Under the pieces are notes generated by a model, which saw only the letters and a list, made by a program, of their open reading frames with translations, was not told the DNA's origin and ran no database searches. Below are positions 54,951 to 64,000 of a stretch of DNA of 64,000 nt, in pieces (the stretch's first letter is position 1; each line of letters begins with the position of its first letter). The DNA is from Acanthosepion lycidas (Eukaryota > Mollusca > Cephalopoda > Sepiida > Sepiidae): positions 694,001 through 758,000 of the forward strand of contig OZ010580.1 of assembly GCA_963932145.1 (NCBI GenBank), in the 5' to 3' direction. The position numbers and the translations under genes are program-made.

Positions 54951-54962
54951 TCTGAAACACAA
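54951..54962 (-). other. splice-acceptor-like site upstream of the fusion frame
   Basis: The minus strand reads TTTGTGTTTCAG immediately before ATGTTATT and the ATG of the fusion frame. A pyrimidine-rich tract and CAG suggest that the frame is a last exon preceded by a 5' UTR exon further right. Confidence 0.5.
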
Positions 54963-56284
54963 ATTACAGCTGAATAGTATTGATGTGGATAGCATATATA
55001 AATAATAATAATAATATAGCGAACTCAGAAAGATGTGTAATAAAATAAACTTTGGAGTAAAGTTTTATAAGAAAACAAAAATAATTTTAATTCACTGTAA
55101 TACATATGCTAAAAAAAACATGTCCTCTTTTCACACCAGTTTTTGCAGGTACAAAAGTTAAACTTTATCTGAAATTCTTTGCAGCTTCCATGGTTTGTAG
55201 ATCTGACTGAAATAATATGACAACCACTTTTGTTGAACAATAACTGTCATTCATTGTAAGGTTTTATATACACACAAGTATATTAATAATAATAAATTCA
55301 TAAATTAATATGTACTCAAAATTTTATTGAAATCATATAATTGACAAGTTTGACAGATTTTTAAAATTTGAGAGTTTTATTGCCTAAAAATTCCTTCATG
55401 TAAATTATTTTTATTTGAAAAGTTGTTTGAAAAACAGCATATTTGGAAATTCTTGCAAAAATCAAATAATTGTCAGATTTTAATGAAATTTTCAAGACTT
55501 ATTCCTGAATGAATGTAATTATTTTAGAAATGCTTCTTAGAAAATCTTGGTAAAATTTTTTTTTTTTTTTTTTACATGATAGTTCCTACTTATTCAATTT
55601 TATAAAATTTCAAGAAATTAATTTTTGTATTACTTAATGTTTATATTAGCTATATGTAGAACTCCTTGGAGATTTTAAATCATCAATTTTTTTTTTTTTT
55701 TTTGTAAAATAGGATCCCCAGTTACTGAAAATAAGACATTATTTACATTACTTTTACGAATAGGATATATTATGGATAATGTCTTAAGAAAAAAACTTTT
55801 TTTAATAAATAAGGAATTTTTACACAAACTGTTTCATTTTCTTTTTATCCTAATTAAAAAATTTATGAAGTTTTAAATCTTTTAAATTTCTGTATTAATT
55901 TGTACCAGTTAGATGATATTGTCATTAAGTAAAAATTATATAAAAGCACAAAAACCCAACTTGTATGCATCTCTTCAGTGTTCCTCACAAGTCTCACAAA
56001 AGCTCTAAACTACAAGAACAAGTTGTTCTTAAAAGATAACTGCTAACAGGAAAAACCCAGATGTAACTGGTGTTGACAAACTTGTCCACATGTGATCCAA
56101 AGCCTCTTTTGCATCTGATTACTGGGTAGTGTAAAATTATATATATATATAATTCACATTATATCCCTTAAGTAATTTTTACAGATATATATGTTTTTAA
56201 ACATTTCACCCCAACCAAGGCAGGAGTGCCACTAGCACGCAAGGGGTTACAGAGGGTAGAGAACACGAGTAAAGAGGCATGTTT
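54963..56284. other. AT-rich sequence upstream of the fusion gene
   Basis: No coding signal, with poly-T runs at about 55556-55574 and 55687-55702. Any promoter or first exon was not recognised. Confidence 0.4.
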
Positions 56285-58800
56285 GGGGAAAGCATAAAGA
56301 GGATGGAGAACAAGACCAATGTATCAGAAGATGTCAATTGATATTACACTTGTATATTTGAAGATTATAGTTATCAGAGAAGCAAGTAAGAGGAAGAGAA
56401 TTCCACAGACAGGAAGTACAAGAGAAGAAGCTGTTTGAGTAGAATAGATGGTTACATTTAACCATTTCGACAATGAAAAGTTGGGACCAAGATGCCAACC
56501 TAATAGCTCACTTAAATTCATGCAGTCTGTGAACCAGAGATAGCAACTTGCTGGAACAGTTGTCATGAAAATATTTATAGAAGAGACAGAGGGAAGCCAC
56601 AGCACATCTGTGAGAAAGCAACTGTAGACTGGATGTCAGATCAGGACTTATCACTTTGCATATCCATCTCTGGATTTTGTCAAGGACTTTGAGACTTACA
56701 GCAGGGGCACCATGCCATATATGACAGCAAGGATGGATGGTTGATTTATAGATTTGAAGGATGGACTCAGATGAGAAAAACTTTCTGGCACTACACAGAG
56801 AGCCAACTTTCCTTGCTGTAGATGAAGCTATTGAGTGTATGTATTTGATCCACCTCATATCAGTGGACAGCGTGAGACTAAGCAGGCACAACAAGGCGCT
56901 CTCGTGGAGTTGGGAATCAACCATTCTAATGGGAGGCAGGGAGGGTTCTCTGTGGTGGGTAAATGAGAGCAGTTTCATATTGGAGGCACTGAAGTTTACA
57001 AGCCATTTCCTGCCCCAGTCAACCAAAGATTGGAGGTCCTTTTCACGACCAGTGGCCAGGTTATTTTTGGGAATGATACCAGATTTACTATTGAGGCATG
57101 AGTAAATAGTAATGTTGTCCACGCAGATGCCTACATGGGAAATGATGATAACGGAAAGGTCATTAAAGATCAGGAACAGTGTAAGATAGAGCCTTGGGAA
57201 ACAACAGTGTTCGTTATAAAGAAGCTGGAGGAGAACCCATTTAGGACAACCTCATTTTCACGGTTTAACAGGAATGATTGTATTAAGTCAAATAATTGTC
57301 CTGTAGTGCCATATCTCTGAAACTTACAATGAAGGCCGGCATGCCAAACCCTATCAAATGCTTTAGAAATACCTAAAGCCACAGCTCAAGTTTCTCTGTT
57401 ATTGTGAAGTGCTTGGTATGCAAATTCAGTTATGGCCAAGAGCATGTCAGCAATAGATTGAGCAAAGCAGAAACCATATTGTTTGTTGGAGAGCAGATTA
57501 TGGGAAGTAAGGTGCTTAACCACTTCAGCATTGATTAAAGCCTCAAAGACTTTACCTAAGAGTGGTAAGAGACTCATAGGACATTAGTTAGATGGGTCAG
57601 AAGGGTCTCCAGTGTTCTTAAAGACAGGCACAACAAATGAGGACTGGCAACAGGCTGGAAAGTAAGAGTCGGTGAGGCAGTAGTTGTATAGCTTTGAGAG
57701 AACAGGAGCCAGTTCAGGAGCACATTTCTTCAGGACAATGGCTGGTTATGGAAGTCTAATTTAGAGATGATGTCCGATACTATCATTGGAGTTATGTGCA
57801 TCTCACTCAGTAAAGCCTTAGTTTTGGAGAGGTGGGGGTGAAATCAGGTGTGGGAACACCAGACGAGTCTAGCATTGAATTGGATAATTTCCGAGCAAAG
57901 TATTCAGCCTTGTCAGCTGAGGAAGTCAGGGCCTCAAATTGGTGGAATAATGGAGATATGGTGGGTTTGGTCTTGTTCAGCAAGCTCTTGCAGAACTGCC
58001 AATAATCTTTATATCCAAACTTGCGAGAAGCAATACGTTGTTTCATTCTTTCGGTAAAAAGTAACTTTGCTTCATTGAGGACATGCTTGCACTCATTATG
58101 AGCAGTGACAAAGAAACATCTGTTGCAATCAGACATGTACAGAATGGAAGTACAAATGGAAGTAGTGATTCCTGTGGGCAATAGCAGCTGAAAACCAAGG
58201 GTAGGAATGCAATTTCACTTTATATTTTCTTGCAGGGATGAAAGCCTCAATTCCAGCTTTTGCCCAGGATGAGACCTCAGATGCACATTTTTGGACATGG
58301 AGATTAAAAACAACATTCCAGGGGACATCAAAGAGAAAATCACGGAATGAGTCCTGGTTTGCTCATTGATAATAGGAAGATGTTCTGTTGGTGGGAGGTT
58401 CTTTACTGGGGAGGAGTAGAAGGAGATGTTAACAGACACGACAACATGTTCAGAGTTGCCAAGAGGGCAGAGCTGAGTGACACGACAAGACTTGGGGATA
58501 GAGGTAAAATAGAGATTGAGAAGGGAAGCTTTACCATCATGGTTACTGGGGGAAATGCATAGGAAAGTCAACCACTTGTGTGAGAGATTGAGTGATTGAA
58601 AATTTAAGGGTTTGTATGCCAGGAAGGTCAGTTATGGAGTGTTTATGCCATTTGGTATGATGGGCATTAAAGTTACCGAACACAAATATGTGTGCAGACA
58701 GATGTAGAGACATTGCCCTGTCTATATTATCAGAAATGCACTCCCCCATGATCACAGCAAATGCAACCAGAGGGAGGCCTCTTCTGCAGGGTACACCTCT
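56285..58800 (-). pseudogene. jockey-like LINE ORF2, copy 2
   Basis: A long minus-strand remnant in order from 58.8 to 56.3 kb. Endonuclease: FVFGNFNAHHTKW, where the usual GDFN is GNFN, then GNSEHVVVSV. Inter-domain: HNECKHVL...WQFCKSLLNKT. RT: SLLPLLGKVFEALI (57386-57577), then GISKAFDRVWHAGL, where the catalytic Asp is Gly, SQGSILHCS, and a DNITIYSCLNSKSG region whose FADD/YVDD is damaged. The C-terminus is RWICKVISPDLTSSLQLLSHR and LSLFYKYF-like. It is 5'-truncated at a junction with a gypsy remnant. Multiple active-site substitutions make it dead. Confidence 0.8.
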
Positions 58801-61800
58801 GAGGGGGAGAAACATAAGTTTTGTCTTCAGATGAATCACCATTGGACAACCTATTGGGTTCTCCTGCACCAAACTCTGCACTGTTGGTATCAAGAGAATT
58901 GCCTGGTGAAGTTGATCTCGAGCCGACTAACAGCTCACTTTCTCTTGAATCACCTCCATGTTGAGATAAACAATAAGACCCCTGAAAGGGACACAAGTCT
59001 TTAACATGCCAGGGAATTCAGTCAACCTATACTGACTGTGAACTGTTAACCTTGGTTATGTAGCCCATCTTAAACTTGGTTGTACACCTCCCATGTGGAG
59101 TCTTAACCCAGACCATTTTTCCCATCTTGTATGCTCCTCAAGTATCCCATGGTTCAGGCGGAGATGTCGTATCAATGCCCCCATACACAGACACGATACC
59201 TATGTAATGTGTCTGATGGTGCTGTAGATGATGAGAGGTTAGGGGTGATGTTATGCCAGTAGACTGCCTCTGGTATGAAGCACTCCTTTCTAGCGGCAAT
59301 GGTTTTAATGCTTCTAGGACTCCTTTCGACAATACTATTCCCGGCAGGTGCATAAGCACATCAGAATTGAAGCTGCATGCCCCAGTCACTGAAGAATCTT
59401 CTGAAGTTCACACATGTGAAAGTTGTGTCATTGTCACTTAAGATTTCAGTTGGTGGACTCCGCTCAAAAAAAATTGATGTTAACTGGTTAATGACACTGG
59501 TGGAGTCTTGTCAACCAAGCGGTCCCCATACTGCGAATCAAGATGGAACATAATCAATAATGGTTAGGAAGTGTTTACTGCTGTAGTGTGTGATATCCAT
59601 TGTTAATCTGCTCCAGTTGTTTTCACTCCCAGTTTTTCTTTCTGCCAGTGTACTGGCACCAGGTCAATAGATTGGCAAGCTTCACAATTCTTGACAACTG
59701 ACTTTGCAACTGTTGTTGATACTGATGGGTTGACAGACCTGGCAAAATACAGCATACTCTTCATACCTGGGTGTCCATCTTGTCAGTGGATTTTACCTAC
59801 CTGACTCTCACTCAACTTTCTTATAGTGGTGCACCTTAGTTGTACAGGTTCAGCTCCTTCTTTGTGCTGCTCCAACCACTTCTGGGGTATGCTGGTGAGG
59901 CAGTTTGCCCAATTTAGCGCTGATTTGACCAGCTTGACACATCTATTGTCAATGCATACTCATCAACCAGTGAGCAAAGTGTTTCCAGCCATCATCTTAT
60001 CAACATCTCACTGGCTGCTCTTGTTCTTACAAATGCCTTCCCAGTCAGAGCGTGTTTGATATCTAACAATGAATGCACGCAGAGTCAGTGACCAGGTGCA
60101 AGACTGTCATCTGCTATTGAAGGGCCAGATTGATTCTTTTATCATTGCATCGAGTTCTGCTAAATTGATATGCTTAGCATCTCTTGACGGACACAACCAA
60201 CAGGCATCCTCAACAATGCCTCCATTCACTTCTAATACCACTCCTGTGGCCAACAAACTGATGTCCACCCATACTTTCATTTCATGACCACTCATTCCAT
60301 TTCTTGCACCCTGGTTACCATCTCAGCTAACATGCAACGGATGAAGGCATTTTTGATTGTGGTGTCCCATCCCTTGGACATTGCACTTGCTTGTCGCATG
60401 ATATAGGCAGTTATAGCTATTCTTAACCAGCCACACACAGGAAAGTGTCCCACAAATTGACCACACAGAGAAAACATGCTTTGGCAAGTAATAACCTCTG
60501 GAAGATTCAGAACTTTACTTCCTCGCTTCCATCAAAGAGTATCTGCTAGACATACAAACCCAATACTCTGGTCCTGTCTTTCAGTCTCTCTGGGTCTTTG
60601 CAAGTAAGTCCATAATTGGATAGATGGTCATTCATCCGTACAGTAGAAATCAAAGCTAGTTGACAAATATGTTGTCTATATAAGCTGATGTGGCCTTTTT
60701 GATTGACACATTCTGGGACATGACTAAGTCTATAATAGCCCTCATAATGAGAGGTGTAACAATTAAGCCAAATCCCAATAAGCATAAAGCAATACCTCTT
60801 GCCCTTGATCAGCACTGTTTGATAAGGTCATGATGCCTTGTCAATATGTATCTATAGGTAAGCTATTCACAAATCTAAAGAGATATGTTCATTCTCTGTC
60901 AACACCATGCTCTCAACTTCTGGGTGCACACATCCACATCAGCAGTGAACGCTTCCACAAAATCATTCAATTTCTTGTAATCAAGCACTGGCCAAATCTT
61001 CTGTTTGTTTTCTTGAACCACTACCATCAATGGAAACAGGCCTCTCGGTGGACTGTGTTCACTTTAAGGATATGGCAACAGCAATTCATTGTCTAGCCAC
61101 ATTTGCAGTATTCGCCCTGACAGCCTCAGGCACAGTGTACTCCAGCACATTGTTTTTCAGTCTTTCAGGTGTTTAACCACTGGCCTATTTCCACAAGGCA
61201 ATCCAAACCTTCATTTGGTAGTCAAATTGCACACTAAAGTCAGGTTCATTGATGAAAATGGCAGCACACTGGCATATATTTTCCTTGGCGAAGTGGACTT
61301 CTCCCGATTTAGTGATGCACATTCCCCCCAGCTCCCGGATCACATCAATCCACAAAAGCAGATCAAATCCTAGCAATGTTCCATCCTCAATTAGGACTTC
61401 AATCTTCACAGGTCAAGCATGACAAACATCTGATTTGACTGTGCGATACCCATGACACTTCAGCAATTTCCTATCAGCTGTCAGTACCTTCACCTCCCAG
61501 CGTCATCAAAGGCAGCATACAGATCTGCTCACTAGTGTCTGCAAGCAGCCAGAGTCTACAAGTACTATGCACTTCTGTCCATCTACAAGCACTACGATGA
61601 CTGGTAGTGCATCATTCTTTGGAGGAGACTGGCATCATTCTGGGGAGGAGACTGGCATTGTCATCTCCCCATAAAAGCCACACACTTCATGGCATAATAT
61701 GTTCGCTCATTTATCTGTTCCCTCCAGGTGTCTTTGTTTACAGTCCTTAGCAAAGCAGAGCACTTAAAACAAATTATGCCATATGGCGCATGCCAGAAAG

Positions 61801-62311
61801 AGGTGTCTCAGTTCATGTTTGTTGAATGGATGTGTCAACTGATTCTTCAGGTTTTTAGTTATCAGTCATAATGGGCCTTGCCTGGGTTAGAAGTTGCTCC
61901 AAGGTTATAGTCTCTATTCTGGACAATGCTCTAAGAAGCTGTTTAACTTCCTGTGGTAGGCCAGACATGTACGCTCATACCATCCATCACTCAGGCAGCT
62001 GTCTGCCAACCAACCAAGCACTGTAGCTCCACCAAAAATTCAACAGTTCCTCCAGTATGAAGTCACCTTGTCATGAACTGGTCATACACATTGAAGGAGT
62101 CCATTGCATATGCAGTCACAAGGGTTTGCTTTACTTGCTCTATGTCTGACCTCTGCTCCTTACTTAGTTGCTAGTATACAGCAAGAGCCCTACCTCTCAA
62201 TCATAATGGCAGGACGCACTCAATCTTCATCATGTTGCACAGCTCACATACCAACTCAATGTTCTCAATCCACTCTATGATTAATCTGATATCAAACACC
62301 TTTTCCACCAT
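58800..62311 (-). pseudogene. family F gag-pol remnant (most complete copy)
   Basis: Reads right to left from a gag start at ATG 62311. Gag shows WIENIELVCEL near 62255. A damaged zinc knuckle lies near 61760. The protease has LVDSGCLQT (about 61555) and GFDLLLWIDVIRELGG (61185-61409). RT pieces follow (60500-61100, including TADVDVC-like and CKDPERLKDRTRVLGL). RNase H has CGQFVGHFPVCGWLR, VWVDISLLATGVVLE and HINLAELDAMIK (60107-60477). Integrase shows CEACQSIDLVPV, then an SVLVDG/IPRHVKDL-type tail and a serine-rich end (58800-59000). Stops and shifts are frequent. It is the reference for the fragments at 2.8, 19.4 and 20.3 kb. No LTRs were identified. Confidence 0.75.
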
Positions 62312-62829
62312 CTGTAGAAAAATTCAGAATTGCCAAAATAGATAGTAGCAAAAAATACAAAAAAACATTAAACTTATTGTAGCAATCAATACCTGCAGTC
62401 AGTTTCTTCTCTCTCATCCGAACACTTGTAGCCAGCTTAACACAGCAGTTAACCATCGTTTTGACTTACTGACTTATTGCCTCATTCTTCCCATTTTTAT
62501 GTATCATTCACAACTAAAATTTGCATATGCGCAAAGATAATCTCATAAGAAACTATCTTACTCAGAGACTTAACTATTTTAAATATGTGACCCACAAAGC
62601 TGCCATTTCTTTCTCTGTTGGACAGTTTACACAACGAGGTACATTTGAATCTTTGCTTGTGCTAGAGATAAGTTATTTTATTCTTGCATTGCAAAAAATA
62701 CATGCAACCCTGGGCCTCTTTGCCCTCTCCGGTAGTTCACTACAAATTCCTGGGTTGGGCAGTGTGTACTTGCACTCAGTGGAAACAGCTGAGCAGTAAC
62801 TGATCAATGCTAAATAAAATAAGAACTAT
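62312..62829. other. leader-like and AT-rich sequence
   Basis: Upstream of the family F gag start. The frame at 62521-62799 has no recognised motif. An LTR may lie here but could not be defined. Confidence 0.3.
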
Positions 62830-62990
62830 ACAATATCCCTAGACATGAGCAGTAGATTAAATAAAGGGTTCAGTTCAGAATTCCCTACAGGTTATGATGA
62901 TCAATATACTCCCGTGGAAGGTTGGAAAGCACAATGGACAAAAAATTCTGATAAACAACAAAGATGAGGACAATAGTCTGAATATAAATA
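62830..62990 (-). repeat. interspersed repeat D, copy 3
   Basis: Minus strand: CCTCATCTTTGTTG and AACTGAACCCTTTATTTAAT in the same order as in the 35.0- and 38.4-kb copies; the middle is diverged. Confidence 0.55.
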
Positions 62991-64000
62991 ATGTAAATAA
63001 TTAATTTGAAATTGAAATTAAAATAAAAGCTTCAAGGATGATTTTTCATTTTTAAAAATTAATCTTAAAGTTAAACCATCTGTGGAGGTACCTACAATGT
63101 CATTATGCTAAACAGAACCCTTATTATGAGTTTGTATTTTATTTTTGTTTTTTCTTTTAATGTTTTTTTTTAAATTTTTATTGATGCCCTTTTTATTTTC
63201 ATTTATTTAGGCACCTCCATTCATTCAGTATGCTTAAGGTTTAAATGAATTTTCATAAATAAAAAATCTTTCTTGAAGCTTTCATTGAAAGCTAAAGGAA
63301 TAAATTTACTATTTTCAGTAAGAAAAATACTCTGTAGTGTAGTGTATTTGAAACAGAAATTCTATTGGTTGGAGTAGATTCATTTTGGGGGGCTAAAAAT
63401 AGCTGATTAGTGCCCTTTTTTAGCAATCTGTCCTATCAATGAATTTTTAAGAATTTAAAAATCTTCCAAAAATAAAATATACTTTTCTGAAACTTTATTT
63501 GAGGAATGTTAGCAGATTTAAAGTATAATTAATCTGATTTGAAACAAATATTATTTACTTAGGTACCTCTATGAGATTGCTAAAAAAAGAGCATAGCATG
63601 ATGAAAAAGTTGCCTTGTTGAAAGAAAACAAAATTTTATTGTCAAATTGTTTATGTTATTAAGAGAAAAGAACAAAGTATGTTAATTATTTTTTTTAATT
63701 TTTCCTTCTTTTTAGAACATTCCAACTTTTGATTAAAAAAGACCTTGTTTTTCTTTATATCAGCAGAACTACTAAATAACATAAAATTTTAGTGCATTTT
63801 TTTTTTGTATGAAAGACATTAATTTGGAAAATTTTGCAAAAATAAAAATAATTGTCGGAGTTTAATGAAACTTTCAGAAACTATTCACAAATGATGGAAA
63901 TTATTATAAATATGCTTTCTTTTTTTAAAGTCATGGCAAAATATTTTTTTTTATATTTATTACTCCCTGTCATAACTAATTTGATGAAAACTCTAGAAAT
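62991..64000. other. AT-rich stretch to the window end
   Basis: No gene or recognised repeat. Confidence 0.45.

Overview
The window is animal nuclear DNA, AT-rich and crowded with transposable elements, with long gene-poor stretches and intron-containing host genes. I infer a lophotrochozoan, most likely a cephalopod mollusc. The reasons are C2H2 zinc-finger genes in single long exons, CsRn1-like and other Ty3/gypsy elements, degraded LINEs, tRNA/5S-derived SINEs and mariner MITEs. No database search was possible, so the species is not certain.

Only two stretches look like host coding sequence. The first, at 11917-12275 on the minus strand, is the first coding exon of a PAQR3-like (progestin/adipoQ receptor family) membrane protein. 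It has a good Kozak start and a consensus splice donor. The second, at 53768-54943 on the minus strand, is a 391-codon open frame that joins a complete mariner transposase DNA-binding domain (two helix-turn-helix motifs and a GRPS linker) to an array of C2H2 zinc fingers. It has no transposase catalytic domain. A splice-acceptor-like sequence lies 8 bases upstream of its ATG. A decayed zinc-finger paralogue lies at 15.2-15.9 kb. A 101-bp palindromic mariner MITE with HSMAR1/MADE1-like ends lies at 34.7 kb. The fusion gene is the most interesting item here, and the MITE is a plausible relic of the sites its transposase part once bound.

Layout: 0-11 kb, repeats, a pol remnant (minus), a jockey-like LINE remnant (minus), a second LINE (plus) and a decayed unknown protein. 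11-12.5 kb, PAQR3-like exon and promoter. 12.5-17.7 kb, mostly empty, with the zinc-finger pseudogene and a 5S-tRNA composite SINE. 17.7-29.6 kb, a dense nest of LTR retrotransposon pieces in both orientations: a family here called F (gag, protease, integrase tail), a CsRn1-like pol with its LTRs, a solo LTR with target-site duplication, and an inverted-repeat element. 30-41 kb, LINE fragments, MITEs and SINEs. 41.6-52.4 kb, one gypsy element split by another: the outer, decayed element is interrupted inside pol by a younger gypsy with three long open frames, with AGAG on both sides. 53.7-55 kb, the mariner-zinc-finger gene. 56.3-62.3 kb, a dead jockey-like LINE abutting a long family F gag-pol remnant.

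The younger gypsy (43478-50439) keeps gag, protease and pol frames. A canonical -1 slippery heptamer sits at the end of gag. Its only LTR-like segment lies downstream of pol and is followed, not preceded, by a primer-binding-like site and a piece of leader, so this copy looks circularly permuted.
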